A stretch of DNA of 64,000 bases from CAWBRY01 sp963791295 (GTDB lineage Bacteria; Bacteroidota; Bacteroidia; Chitinophagales; Chitinophagaceae). Of this stretch, positions 40,972-50,316 are shown piece by piece. How positions within the stretch are numbered: the stretch's first letter is position 1; every line of letters begins with the position of its first letter. The translations under genes and the position numbers were made by a program. Location: NCBI GenBank assembly GCA_963791295.1, contig CAWBRY010000001.1, forward strand, positions 62,001 to 126,000, written 5' to 3'. Below the pieces are notes generated by a model, which ran no database searches, was not told the DNA's origin, and worked only from the letters and a program-made list of their open reading frames with translations.

Positions 40972-42345
40972 ATGAAAGATATTGATCAATTGGAGAAAAT
41001 GCGTCTCTATTTCAATAGTGGCGCGACTCAATCATATGCTTTCAGAATGACTCAATTAAAAAAATTGAAGGCAAGCATTTTGAGTCACGAACAGGATCTT
41101 TATAATGCATTGAATGCCGATTTGAAAAAAAGTCCGGAGGAATCCTGGGTAACAGAATTGGGATTGGTAGTATCAGAAATCAATGCGGCAATCCGGGAAT
41201 TGCGTCATTGGATGAGACCCGAGAAAGCCGCGACGAATTTGGTTAACCTGCCGTCTGCGAGTTATGTTATGCATCAACCATTGGGAGTGGTGCTGATCAT
41301 TGCTCCCTGGAACTATCCGGTGCAATTATTGTTGAATCCATTAGTTGGAGCGATCGCGGCAGGAAACTGTACAGTGCTTAAAGCCAGTGAATTTGCTCCC
41401 GCTTCGGCCGCCGCTATGCAGCAAATGATTGAAGAATCGTTTCCTCCGGAATATATTTTGTATTTGCAGGGCGATGGAGCGGAGGTAGTCCCACGCCTGA
41501 TGAACAATTTTACTTTTGATCATATCTTTTATACAGGCAGCACAGCAGTTGGAAAAATAATTTATAAAATGGCGGCCGAACGACTCGTGCCTGTAACTCT
41601 TGAATTGGGTGGAAAGAGTCCCTGCGTGGTGGAGGATGATGCAAATATCAAGGTGGCGGCGAGGCGCATTGCCGTGGCCAAATTCACCAATGCAGGGCAA
41701 ATGTGTGTGGCACCAGATTATATATTGGTTCACACGACAGTGAAAGACCGGTTAGTGAAAGCCCTGAAAGAATCGCTGGTGAAGTTTTTTAGCGATAGAC
41801 CGGAAGACAGCTATACTTATTGCCGCATCATCAACGATAGACAATTCGATCGACTGTCCGGCTATTTATCACAAGGCAAACTATTGCATGGAGGCAGAAC
41901 AAGTAAAGAAAAATTATTTATCGAACCTTCCATCTTAGATGCTGTGCCATCCGATGCACCGGTCATGAATGATGAAATCTTTGGTCCCATTCTTCCGATT
42001 GTACCCTTCACTTCAAAGGACGAAGCTATGGCTATCATCCAAAGGCATCCGAATCCGCTGGCGTTTTATATTTATACTTCGAGTAGTAAGAAAGAAAAGG
42101 AATGGCTGGAAGAAGTTCCCGCCGGAGGGAGTTGCGTCAATAATTCAAGCTGGCATTTAACGAATCACCATCTTCCCTTTGGTGGAAGAGGATTTAGTGG
42201 GACAGGTATTTATCATGGAAAATATTCGTTTGAAACGTTTAGTCATAAAAGAGCTGTGATGAAAACGCCGACATGGTTCGATCCGGACATTAAATATCCG
42301 CCGTTCAAAGGCAGGCTTAAACTGTTCAAATGGGTGATCCGATAA
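40972..42345 (+). CDS. Aldehyde dehydrogenase family protein
   Basis: A 457-residue NAD(P)-dependent aldehyde dehydrogenase of the short, class-3-like type. APWNYPVQLLLNPLVGAIAAGN at 111-132, catalytic Glu211 in LELGGKSP, nucleophile Cys245 in NAGQMCVAPDY. The basic C-terminus (GRLKLFKWVIR) matches membrane-associated fatty-aldehyde dehydrogenases. It likely detoxifies aldehydes from lipid peroxidation. Followed after 16 bp by a glutathione-peroxidase-type gene, a sensible pairing. Confidence 0.88.
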   Translation: MKDIDQLEKMRLYFNSGATQSYAFRMTQLKKLKASILSHEQDLYNALNADLKKSPEESWVTELGLVVSEINAAIRELRHWMRPEKAATNLVNLPSASYVMHQPLGVVLIIAPWNYPVQLLLNPLVGAIAAGNCTVLKASEFAPASAAAMQQMIEESFPPEYILYLQGDGAEVVPRLMNNFTFDHIFYTGSTAVGKIIYKMAAERLVPVTLELGGKSPCVVEDDANIKVAARRIAVAKFTNAGQMCVAPDYILVHTTVKDRLVKALKESLVKFFSDRPEDSYTYCRIINDRQFDRLSGYLSQGKLLHGGRTSKEKLFIEPSILDAVPSDAPVMNDEIFGPILPIVPFTSKDEAMAIIQRHPNPLAFYIYTSSSKKEKEWLEEVPAGGSCVNNSSWHLTNHHLPFGGRGFSGTGIYHGKYSFETFSHKRAVMKTPTWFDPDIKYPPFKGRLKLFKWVIR

Positions 42346-42361
42346 ACACGATTCCAGGACT

Positions 42362-42961
42362 ATGACACTAAGACAAAAACTGCTGAAGGCAATTTACCCA
42401 GCCTGGATGTGGTGGGCCAGGCTGAAGGGGAAGAATGTGACGAAACTTTCAAATGAAGTAAAAAAACCCGTCGTTTCTTTCTATTCTTTATCCGATACAC
42501 TGAATGATGGCAACCTCCTGGATTTTTCGAACCTGAAGAATAAAAAAGTACTATTAGTGAATACCGCCAGCGATTGCGGGTACACCACTCAATACAGTGC
42601 ATTGCAGCAATTATATGAGGAAAATGAGAATGACCTGGTGGTGATCGGCTTTCCGGCCAATGATTTTAAAAGGCAGGAAAAAGGCAGCGACCAGGAAATC
42701 GCCGAATTCTGCAAGAGGAATTTTGGAGTAACCTTTCCATTAATCAAAAAGAGCAGCGTGATCAAATCATCGCGGCAGAATAAAGTGTTCCGGTGGCTTA
42801 CTGATTCAAACATGAACGGTTGGAATAATAAAGCACCTTCCTGGAATTTTGCAAAATACCTTGTCAATGAAGAAGGGATGTTAACCAATTATTTCGGATC
42901 ATCTGTTTCTCCATTGAGTGAGGAAGTAGTGGATGCTATTCATAAGAAGACGGAAAGCTGA
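42362..42961 (+). CDS. Glutathione peroxidase family protein (thiol peroxidase)
   Basis: A 199-residue peroxidase with a hydrophobic N-terminal segment (about 8-20) that may anchor it. The catalytic Cys72 lies in NTASDCGYT; the Trp/Asn of the tetrad fall in WNFAKYLVNEEG near 160-171; the usual NQF loop is ANDFKRQEKGS. It reduces hydroperoxides, most such bacterial enzymes using thioredoxin. Operon with the aldehyde dehydrogenase. Confidence 0.88.
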   Translation: MTLRQKLLKAIYPAWMWWARLKGKNVTKLSNEVKKPVVSFYSLSDTLNDGNLLDFSNLKNKKVLLVNTASDCGYTTQYSALQQLYEENENDLVVIGFPANDFKRQEKGSDQEIAEFCKRNFGVTFPLIKKSSVIKSSRQNKVFRWLTDSNMNGWNNKAPSWNFAKYLVNEEGMLTNYFGSSVSPLSEEVVDAIHKKTES

Positions 42962-42990
42962 AATAATTATTAATTTCTAATTCATTTCAT

Positions 42991-43236
42991 ATGGTTTACA
43001 ATGATCTTATCGGAACGCTAGGCGTTGGCTTGATTTTGTTGGCGTATTTTCTCCATACTATACGGCTGCTGCAGCAAAATGGCAAGACATTTTTTATTCT
43101 CAATATGATCGGTGCGGCGCTGGCCTGCTATGCCTCGTTCCTCATTAATTACTGGCCCTTTATCATTCTGGAAGGGACTTGGTGCCTTGTCTCGATCTAT
43201 GGACTAATGAAAACGATGCGCATTAAGATAACCTAA
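42991..43236 (+). CDS. CBU_0592 family membrane protein
   Basis: An 81-residue protein with three helices (about 4-24, 32-50, 54-72): DLIGTLGVGLILLAYFLHTIR, then NMIGAALACYASFLINYWPFIILEGTWCLVSIYGL. This matches the CBU_0592 family, function unknown. 29 bp after the peroxidase gene; probably same transcript. Confidence 0.8.
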   Translation: MVYNDLIGTLGVGLILLAYFLHTIRLLQQNGKTFFILNMIGAALACYASFLINYWPFIILEGTWCLVSIYGLMKTMRIKIT

Positions 43237-43286
43237 TCAAAAGAATATGGAGATTGTTTTAAAAGAGGATTGCTAACGGCAATGAG

Positions 43287-44324
43287 TCAGACTGCACATT
43301 TTTCATGGTAATTGATCAATTTGATCGGTATTTTTTCGAATTCAAAGCCATCGTAGGAACTCACTATTTCGTCCAATACTTGATCAATCTCTTCGGATGA
43401 AGTGAGTGTCACCAGCCGGTTACGGTATTCTTTAATATTGGGAAGACCTTTGAGATAATTCGCATAATGTCGCCTCATTTCATTGATGCCAACGACGGGG
43501 CCCTTCCATTCAAGACTCTTGTACAGATGCTTGCGAATGAGACTCACTCTTTCATCGATGCCAGGAGCAGGAAGGTGTTTTCCGGTCTTTAGAAAATGTT
43601 TTATTTCATCAAAGATCCATGGATATCCGATGGATGCCCGGCCAATCATGATGCCATCTATACCGTAGCGGTTCTTATATTCCAGTGCTTTTTCAGGACT
43701 GTCTATATCTCCATTTCCAAAAATGGGGATCTTGATGCGGGGGTTGTTCTTCACCTTGCCAATGAGAGTCCAATCGGCTTCCCCTTTATACATTTGTGAT
43801 CGCGTGCGACCGTGAACAGCCAGTGCTTTAATACCCACGTCCTGCAATCTTTCAGCCACTTCTTCAATATTCTTTGTTTGATCATCCCATCCCAATCTGG
43901 TTTTCACGGTCACTGGTAACGAAGTAGACCTAACTACGGCAGACGTGAGTCGCACCATCAAATCGACATCTTTCAAGACACCTGCGCCTGCTCCACGAAG
44001 GGCTACTTTTTTTACAGGACATCCAAAATTGATGTCCAATAAATCGGGGTTTGTCACCTCTACAATTTTAGCCGCGAGGGATAAGCTTTCTTCGTCTCCT
44101 CCAAAAATTTGGATGCCGACTGGCTTCTCGTAATCAAAGATGTCGAGTTTGTGGCGGCTTTTGATGGCATCGCGGATCAGGCCTTCACTGGAAATGAATT
44201 CGGTGTACATCAGGTCGGCGCCATTGTCTTTGCAAACTGCGCGAAATGGCGGATCGCTTACATCCTCCATAGGAGCCAGCAGCAATGGGAACTCAGGTAA
44301 TTCTATTTTTCCAATCTTTACCAT
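43287..44324 (-). CDS. dusB: tRNA-dihydrouridine synthase
   Basis: A 345-residue FMN-dependent enzyme reducing uridine in tRNA D-loops. LLAPMEDVSDPPFRAVCKDNGADL at about 15-38, active-site Cys in DINFGCPVKKV near 96-106, KTRLGWDDQ near 141, AVHGRTRSQMYKGEADW near 169, and GNGDIDSPE near 200. DusB-type by overall pattern. The only gene on the minus strand between 40.9 and 46.9 kb. Confidence 0.93.
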   Translation of the reverse strand: MVKIGKIELPEFPLLLAPMEDVSDPPFRAVCKDNGADLMYTEFISSEGLIRDAIKSRHKLDIFDYEKPVGIQIFGGDEESLSLAAKIVEVTNPDLLDINFGCPVKKVALRGAGAGVLKDVDLMVRLTSAVVRSTSLPVTVKTRLGWDDQTKNIEEVAERLQDVGIKALAVHGRTRSQMYKGEADWTLIGKVKNNPRIKIPIFGNGDIDSPEKALEYKNRYGIDGIMIGRASIGYPWIFDEIKHFLKTGKHLPAPGIDERVSLIRKHLYKSLEWKGPVVGINEMRRHYANYLKGLPNIKEYRNRLVTLTSSEEIDQVLDEIVSSYDGFEFEKIPIKLINYHEKCAV

Positions 44325-44386
44325 TCGTGGAAATACTCAATAATCGTCAACTGATCTTCAATAGTCAATGATTACTTTTGAGCCTG

Positions 44387-44394
44387 CAAATTTA
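44387..44394 (-). promoter_or_regulatory. -7 box TAAATTTG for dusB
   Basis: The minus strand reads TAAATTTG, a full consensus match, 62 nt before the dusB ATG. Confidence 0.4.
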
Positions 44395-44405
44395 CGAGTT
44401 AATCG

Positions 44406-45365
44406 ATGAAATCTTTATACGACGGCAATTCGCGGGGGATCTCCTACACAGCCGGTTTTTTCATGCTCATTGGATTTACGGTCGCCGGCTTACTAATAGC
44501 TACAGTCATCAGTATTCCGGTATGGACTACCATGACCGGCAGAAGCTTCGAGGCCATGGAGGCAGAGATGGCTGATCCTGCAAACAGCGGTGCAGTAAAG
44601 GTTATTCAATGCATACAGGCCATTGTCGGATTTTTCCTGCCGGCTATGTTTACTGCTTCGTTATTAAATAGAAGACCGCTAACCCTGATTGGTTTTCAGG
44701 GAAAGATCAATTGGAGATTGATTGCGGTTGTATTTTCAATTATTCTCACCGCCTTATTTGTATCCGGGTTTTTATCCTATATAAATGAAAAAATTCCTAT
44801 CTCTGAATCGATGAGATTGAGATTTGATAAAATGGAAAATGATTACAACCGGCAAATGGAGGCGATTATAGGCTTAAATAGTTTCCCGGAATATCTATTG
44901 GCTTTATTCGTCATTGCATTTCTGCCGGCTTTGTGTGAAGAGACTTTATTCAGAGGAGGGCTACAAAACTTCCTGACGCGATCCACCAGGTTACCGTGGC
45001 TTTCCATTATCATAGTAAGCATCCTTTTCAGCGCGGCTCATTTTTCATACTTTGGTTTTCTTTCCAGATTCTTTTTGGGAATTATCCTTGGACTCATCTA
45101 TCACTATTCCGGAAGGATATGGCTCACTATAATTGCACATTTCCTGAACAATGCACTCGCGCTTACAGTTCTCTATATTTACAAGATGGAAGGAAAGCCA
45201 CTGAGCGAATCCATGAATGACAACAGCTCTGTGTCGTTGGGTATCCTGGCATTGCCGGTACTGATCGGTTTGCTTTACTTGTTCCATAGGATTACCGCAG
45301 CCAAAAAAGAATGGACACCATTCTCCTTCGAAGACAAACAAGAAAACGATTTCCATGGCTCTTAA
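44406..45365 (+). CDS. CPBP family intramembrane glutamic endopeptidase
   Basis: A 319-residue membrane protein with about eight helices. The CPBP (Rce1-like) motifs are clear: EETLFRGGLQNFL near 178-190 (EExxxR), FSAAHFSYFGFLSRFFLGI near 206-224 (FxxxH) and HFLNNALAL near 240 (HxxxN). These form the intramembrane catalytic site. Substrate unknown. Overlaps cdsA by 11 bp, heading a CPBP-cdsA-psd operon. Confidence 0.9.
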   Translation: MKSLYDGNSRGISYTAGFFMLIGFTVAGLLIATVISIPVWTTMTGRSFEAMEAEMADPANSGAVKVIQCIQAIVGFFLPAMFTASLLNRRPLTLIGFQGKINWRLIAVVFSIILTALFVSGFLSYINEKIPISESMRLRFDKMENDYNRQMEAIIGLNSFPEYLLALFVIAFLPALCEETLFRGGLQNFLTRSTRLPWLSIIIVSILFSAAHFSYFGFLSRFFLGIILGLIYHYSGRIWLTIIAHFLNNALALTVLYIYKMEGKPLSESMNDNSSVSLGILALPVLIGLLYLFHRITAAKKEWTPFSFEDKQENDFHGS

Positions 45366-46257
45366 CCGGGAAACCTTCAAGACCAGGACATTGACTTCGC
45401 TCATTTTCATGATCATCATGGCGGCGGGAGTGCTGACCAATCATTGGACATTTTTCCTTCTTTTTTCCATCATTCATTTTGGCTGCTGGTTTGAATATCA
45501 AAAATTGGTGGGATTGATAGATAAAGAATACCAGGAGATCACCCCGTTTCACCGGTATGGGATCATGCTGGCGGGCTGGTGCATCATGTTATATTTTACA
45601 AATGACGCTTTTCATATTTTCGATTTGCGCCTGCAGGAACTGGGATGGTGGGCGGGTTTGATCTTTGTTTTTATTTTGCCCATCAATGAAGTGCTTTTTG
45701 CACGCCAGATCCAATTAAAAAATATCGGGCATTCTTTATTTGGTCTCATTTACATTTCACTAAGCTTGGGATTAATGGTGGACCTGTATAATTATCCCCT
45801 GTCTATTTTTGAGAATCAAATTCCTCCTGCTTCCTCCATTCATGAGATCGACTTGAGATGGTCCTTACCGATCCTCCTTGTTGCTTCGTTATGGATCAAT
45901 GACACGATGGCTTATCTCTTAGGGTCTTTTATCGGAAAGACTTCTTTGTCGAAGATCTCTCCGAAAAAAACCTGGGAGGGTACTATTGGAGGAATGGTGT
46001 TTACATTGTTTTTGGCAGGACTGCTTGCCTGGTGGCTTGACCTTAATATCGTAAAGGTCCTACTCACTGCTGGCATAGCTGTCATTGCCGGGACATTCGG
46101 GGATCTGCTGGAATCAAGGCTTAAAAGAATGGCGGGCGTAAAGGATAGCGGCCGGATCATGCCGGGTCATGGGGGCTTCCTCGACCGCTTCGATTCTTTG
46201 TTATTGGCTACTCCGTTTGTATGGCTGTTTGTTGTCGTGGTGCTGCGGCCTGCTTAA
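45355..46257 (+). CDS. cdsA: Phosphatidate cytidylyltransferase
   Basis: A 300-residue membrane enzyme making CDP-diacylglycerol. The signature is complete: SRLKRMAGVKDSGRIMPGHGGFLDRFDSLL at about 258-287, and WINDTMAYLLGSFIGKTSLSKISPKKTWEGTIGG precedes it. Eight or so helices. Overlaps the CPBP gene and precedes psd, so the operon covers two steps of phosphatidylethanolamine synthesis; pssA is not adjacent. Confidence 0.94.
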   Translation: MALNRETFKTRTLTSLIFMIIMAAGVLTNHWTFFLLFSIIHFGCWFEYQKLVGLIDKEYQEITPFHRYGIMLAGWCIMLYFTNDAFHIFDLRLQELGWWAGLIFVFILPINEVLFARQIQLKNIGHSLFGLIYISLSLGLMVDLYNYPLSIFENQIPPASSIHEIDLRWSLPILLVASLWINDTMAYLLGSFIGKTSLSKISPKKTWEGTIGGMVFTLFLAGLLAWWLDLNIVKVLLTAGIAVIAGTFGDLLESRLKRMAGVKDSGRIMPGHGGFLDRFDSLLLATPFVWLFVVVVLRPA

Positions 46258-46299
46258 AGACATCGCCAGGCACTATCTTTGGTCCTCAAACCGAACTGC

Positions 46300-46956
46300 A
46301 TGACCATTCACAGGGAAGGATATAAGATCATTGCCTGGACCGCCCTGATTTTTGGAGCTGTCAACCTTCTTTCTTTTTACTTCCTTAGTTTCTCACTTCC
46401 TGCTCTCAGTTGGATAATATTTATTATCTCCTTTGTATTTCTGCTTTTCATCATCTCTTTTTTTCGAATCCCGCGCCGCATATTAACGGTGCGTGAAAAT
46501 GCTGTGGTTGCACCAGCCGATGGGAAAGTAGTGGCCATCGAAGAAGTGGTAGCCGATGAGTATTTTTCGGATCGGCGTATACAGGTTTCTATATTCATGA
46601 GTCCGCTGAACGTGCATGTAAACCGCAACCCGGTGAATGGTGAAATTGCGTATAACCAATATCACAAAGGGAAATACCTGGTAGCCTGGCATCCCAAATC
46701 ATCGTTAGAGAATGAAAGGCAAACGGTAGTATATCGAAAGGGATCAAAAGAAATTTTGGTAAAACAGATCGCAGGAGCAGTGGCAAAACGAATCATCAAT
46801 TATTTACAGACTGGCCAGAAAGTAGAACAAGCGGCTGAAATGGGGTTCATAAAATTTGGATCAAGAGTTGACCTCCTTTTACCACTGGACGCAAAAATCA
46901 ATGTAAAGATTGGGGATAGATCAAAAGGTGGTGTAACCGTAATTGCAGAATGGTGA
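46300..46956 (+). CDS. psd: Phosphatidylserine decarboxylase family protein
   Basis: A 218-residue short-type decarboxylase forming phosphatidylethanolamine. Two N-terminal helices (about 10-30, 34-54), APADGKV at 71-77, SPLNVHVNR at 101-109 with H106, and the self-cleavage site KFGSR at 185-189 where S188 should become the pyruvoyl group. ATG at 46300 is used rather than TTG at 46279. 42 bp after cdsA. Confidence 0.9.
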   Translation: MTIHREGYKIIAWTALIFGAVNLLSFYFLSFSLPALSWIIFIISFVFLLFIISFFRIPRRILTVRENAVVAPADGKVVAIEEVVADEYFSDRRIQVSIFMSPLNVHVNRNPVNGEIAYNQYHKGKYLVAWHPKSSLENERQTVVYRKGSKEILVKQIAGAVAKRIINYLQTGQKVEQAAEMGFIKFGSRVDLLLPLDAKINVKIGDRSKGGVTVIAEW

Positions 46957-46968
46957 AAATTCTACACG

Positions 46969-47664
46969 TCAAAAAATCTCTTCCAGTTGTTTCAAAGAGG
47001 TAATGGTATAAGTCGGCTTTATTGGAGGTTCAATGCCTGCATGATTTACATAAACCTGGTCCATTCCTGAGTTCATCGCTCCCAGGATATCTACTTCAAA
47101 GCTATCACCCAGCATAATGCTTTCTTTGATAGAAGCACCTGATTTGAGTAGCGCGAACTCAAAGATTTCTTTGTTAGGCTTTAGGCTTTGCGAGCGTTCA
47201 GAAGTAATTACTTCAGTGAAAAACGTAGTAAGGCCACTATATTTTAACTTGCTATGCTGCGTTTTTTCGAAGCCATTGGTAATAAGATGTAGTGTATACC
47301 CTTTGTCAGCGAGCCACTGCAACGATTCGCGCGCATCGGGGAACAGTATTGTTTGGGTGGGCAAAAGGTCGAGGAACTTTTCGCTCATAGCCATTGTCAA
47401 TGATTCATCGGCAATCTTGAAATCCAGGAGCGACATTCGCATTCTTTTTACCCGGAGTTCTTCCTGTTTGATCATACCATTGCGATAGCGTTCCCAAAGC
47501 GTTTCATTGTGCAATAAATAATTCCTGTAAAAAACTTCGAAATCAGAGACGCCTCTCTCTTCCAGGTTAAGCATCCGATAGAGCTGTGCAAGGGTGGTAC
47601 GCGCATTTGCCTCAAAATCCCAGAGCGTATGATCCAGGTCAAAGAAAAGATGCCGATATTTCAT
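46969..47664 (-). CDS. YjjG-type HAD nucleotidase
   Basis: A 231-residue HAD phosphatase. Motif I FFDLDHTLWDF at about 6-16 (DLD), motif II ITNGFEKTQHSKL near 128, motif III around KPNKEIFEFAL, and motif IV MLGDSFEVDILGAMNSGM near 186-203. The length and helical cap fit the YjjG family, which cleaves non-canonical pyrimidine nucleotides. ATG at 47664 preferred over 47685 on family grounds. Confidence 0.87.
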   Translation of the reverse strand: MKYRHLFFDLDHTLWDFEANARTTLAQLYRMLNLEERGVSDFEVFYRNYLLHNETLWERYRNGMIKQEELRVKRMRMSLLDFKIADESLTMAMSEKFLDLLPTQTILFPDARESLQWLADKGYTLHLITNGFEKTQHSKLKYSGLTTFFTEVITSERSQSLKPNKEIFEFALLKSGASIKESIMLGDSFEVDILGAMNSGMDQVYVNHAGIEPPIKPTYTITSLKQLEEIF

Positions 47665-47684
47665 TTCGGATTGCAGATCGCCCA

Positions 47685-47735
47685 TTTTAGATTTGTAGAC
47701 GACGGGTTAAAAGATTTGCAATCTACAATCTAAAA
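47685..47735. repeat. Inverted repeat in the divergent gap
   Basis: TTTTAGATTTGTAGA (47685-47699) faces TCTACAATCTAAAA (47722-47735), complementary apart from a one-base bulge. It lies between the HAD gene and the SDR gene. Possible intergenic repeat or regulator site. Confidence 0.4.
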
Positions 47736-47744
47736 TCTGAAATC

Positions 47745-48449
47745 ATGAATGTTGTCATATCCGGTGCGTCGAAAGGAATTGGAAAGGCCATTGCTTCTAT
47801 ATTTGCTGCCCACGGACACGATTTATTCTTGTGCTCAAGAGGCGAGGCTACTTTGTATAAAGCAGTGGACGAGTTGCAGACTAAATACCCGGCAGTCACC
47901 ATTAAGGCAAAACCTTTTGATCTGAGCGAGAAAAGGCAAGCAATGGATTTTGGAAAATGGTGTTTGGAATTTGGTATTCCGGATGTGCTTGTGAATAATG
48001 CCGGCCTGTTTGAGCCTGGCAGTGTCTACAATGAGCCCGACGGCGTATTGGAAAGTCAGATGGCTACTAATTTCTATAGCGCCTATCATCTTACACGAAC
48101 ACTTTTGCCCGCCATGATGGAAAAGAATTCCACGGGTCGCTATATTTTCAATCTTTGCTCGATTGCCTCTTTGCAAGCATACAAAAATGGGGGGGCATAC
48201 AGTATCAGCAAATTTGCGCTCTATGGTTTCGGTAAGAATCTCCGGGAGGAAATGAAACCATTTGGAATAAAAGTCACCCAGGTCATTCCCGGCGCTGTTT
48301 ATACAGATTCATGGAGTGGCGACGATATTGACCCCAAACGTCTTATGGATGCCGAAGACGTCGCCAGTATGGTCTTTGCAGCAACACAGCTTTCGTCTAA
48401 AGCCTGCGTAGAAGAAATTGTCATGCGGCCCCAATTGGGAGATCTATGA
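47745..48449 (+). CDS. SDR family oxidoreductase
   Basis: A 234-residue classical short-chain dehydrogenase. Cofactor loop ISGASKGIGKAIA at about 5-17, NNAG at about 85-88, catalytic Ser in LCSIASLQAYK and Tyr/Lys in YSISK near 152-156, PGAVYTDSW near 184. Resembles 3-ketoacyl-ACP-reductase-like enzymes; substrate unknown. Confidence 0.88.
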   Translation: MNVVISGASKGIGKAIASIFAAHGHDLFLCSRGEATLYKAVDELQTKYPAVTIKAKPFDLSEKRQAMDFGKWCLEFGIPDVLVNNAGLFEPGSVYNEPDGVLESQMATNFYSAYHLTRTLLPAMMEKNSTGRYIFNLCSIASLQAYKNGGAYSISKFALYGFGKNLREEMKPFGIKVTQVIPGAVYTDSWSGDDIDPKRLMDAEDVASMVFAATQLSSKACVEEIVMRPQLGDL

Positions 48450-48531
48450 CCTCTGATACTCCCTGCTGCCCATTAGTAAATTTTAAGTTTCTGTTTCGAG
48501 GGCCTGTTCTATTTTTATTCTTCGTTTTTTT

Positions 48532-50316
48532 ATGAAGTTTAGCATTCTCCTTTTTGTGTCCGCGCTGCTCGCAATGCATTCAGGCGCCCAGGTGTCTTTG
48601 AAAGCGGTGGCTTCACAGCAGCCCACCGTGCTTGGAGAATCTTTCCAGGTTCAGTACATTTTTGAAGAATCTGAGAAATTCAGCAATTTTTCTCCTCCCG
48701 ATTTTAAACCATTCCGGGTGGTCGCAGGACCGGACGAGTACACCGGTTCCGTAAATGCCAACAATCATATCAAGCAAGTAAGGAATCTCGTCTTTACCCT
48801 GACTGCTCCTTACATTGGAGTTTATATCATTCCAGGTGGAACGGCCAAAGTCAATAATCAATCGGTGCGAAGCAACAACGTGAGGGTTGAAGTAGTGACC
48901 GCGGAAGAAGCAGCGAAAAGATTTCAAAGAAATGAGTCGGTAGGCAATTCTGAATATTTCTTACGACCTGGTGAAGACCCTTATGAAAAGATTGACAAGA
49001 ACCTGTTTCTAAAAGTGAGGGTGGATCACCAAAGCTGTTTCGTAGGCGAGCCGGTGGAAGCAACTTTCAAATTGTATTCAAGACTCGAATCCAAATCAGA
49101 CATTATTAAGAATCCCGGCTTCTATGGATTTACCGTGTATGATATGGTTAACCTCTCCAATAAGCTGGTAACAACAGAGACGGTTAAGGGAAAGTTATTT
49201 GATGTTCATACTATTCGCCGTGTACAGTTATATCCTTTGCAGGCTGGAATTTATACCATAGATCCTATGGAAGTGAAGAACAGGGTAGAGTTTTCAAGAA
49301 GCACGGTCAATAAAAAAACGGAACAGGAGATCATTGAAGGAGTTTTGGGTATACCGGAGGAAGCTCACAAAGAAAATACCGAAGTTTTCGAAACAGATAT
49401 CAGCACGCCATTCTTTTCCATAAACGTCAAGCCGGTTCCATTAAAAAACAAGCCTGACTCGTATGCCGGAGCGCTGGGAAACTTCAGGATTTCAGCACAG
49501 ATCATAAAAGAGCCGCTTTCAAAGGACAAAGAAGGTATCCTGGAAGTGGTTATCATAGGGAAAGGGAATTTCATCCAATTGAGTCCGCCACCAATTCAAT
49601 GGCCGCCGGGTATTGAAGGGTTTGAACCGGAGATAAATGATTCATTTGACAAGACTCGTACGCCTCTGTCCGGGTCGAGGACATTTCGTTATCGATTCAT
49701 TCCGGCCAGGGAAGGGGTTTTTGCTATTCCTCCAATTGATTTTGCTTATTTCAACCCCGACAGTGGGAGTTATAAAATTGCAAAGACCGACTTGCTTGCA
49801 GTCAGGATCGCCGATCCCGAAAAGAAAATGGCTGCCACGCCTAAGAAGACCAGGCTTTATGGAAACGGCGCCGGAATAAAAGTTTGGTTGGCGGTGATCC
49901 TGGCCGTCATACTGGCAATCGGGTTGTTATGGATTATCAGGAAGCGGAAAAAAATTATTAAAGAAGAACCTCCTTTGGATGTGAGCAAGAATCGTTTAAC
50001 TATTGAAGAGGTCATGGTCCCGGTATATTTATGTGAAGTCAATGATGATCCTGGGTTTTATCATTCCTTACAGCAATCGATCTGGAAATATGTCAACCAC
50101 CATTTCGGATTGTATGGAAGTGAAAGTAAAAAGGACATCTTGATTGAAAAATTGAGAGTCAAATCTGTTAGCGAGGATTTGATCAGCGAACTTTTTAATG
50201 TATTACAGGAATGTGAGGAGGGGATATTTGCCCATGTAGGTAACTCTTTGGATAAGAATTCTCTTCTATTGCGTGCGAAGGATGTTTTGGAAAAAATAGA
50301 CCTCTATTTACTCTGA
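48532..50316 (+). CDS. BatD family protein
   Basis: A 594-residue exported membrane protein: signal peptide MKFSILLFVSALLAMHSGAQ, a long beta-rich extracytoplasmic region (KAVASQQPTVLGESFQVQYIFEE; FLKVRVDHQSCFVGEPVEATFKLYSRL; RRVQLYPLQAGIYTIDPMEV), one helix at about 449-470 (VWLAVILAVILAIGLLWII) and a cytoplasmic tail. BatD belongs to the Bacteroides aerotolerance operon; here the other bat genes (batA, B, C, E) are absent, so it is an orphan. It ends 9 bp inside the convergent response regulator gene. Confidence 0.88.
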   Translation: MKFSILLFVSALLAMHSGAQVSLKAVASQQPTVLGESFQVQYIFEESEKFSNFSPPDFKPFRVVAGPDEYTGSVNANNHIKQVRNLVFTLTAPYIGVYIIPGGTAKVNNQSVRSNNVRVEVVTAEEAAKRFQRNESVGNSEYFLRPGEDPYEKIDKNLFLKVRVDHQSCFVGEPVEATFKLYSRLESKSDIIKNPGFYGFTVYDMVNLSNKLVTTETVKGKLFDVHTIRRVQLYPLQAGIYTIDPMEVKNRVEFSRSTVNKKTEQEIIEGVLGIPEEAHKENTEVFETDISTPFFSINVKPVPLKNKPDSYAGALGNFRISAQIIKEPLSKDKEGILEVVIIGKGNFIQLSPPPIQWPPGIEGFEPEINDSFDKTRTPLSGSRTFRYRFIPAREGVFAIPPIDFAYFNPDSGSYKIAKTDLLAVRIADPEKKMAATPKKTRLYGNGAGIKVWLAVILAVILAIGLLWIIRKRKKIIKEEPPLDVSKNRLTIEEVMVPVYLCEVNDDPGFYHSLQQSIWKYVNHHFGLYGSESKKDILIEKLRVKSVSEDLISELFNVLQECEEGIFAHVGNSLDKNSLLLRAKDVLEKIDLYLL

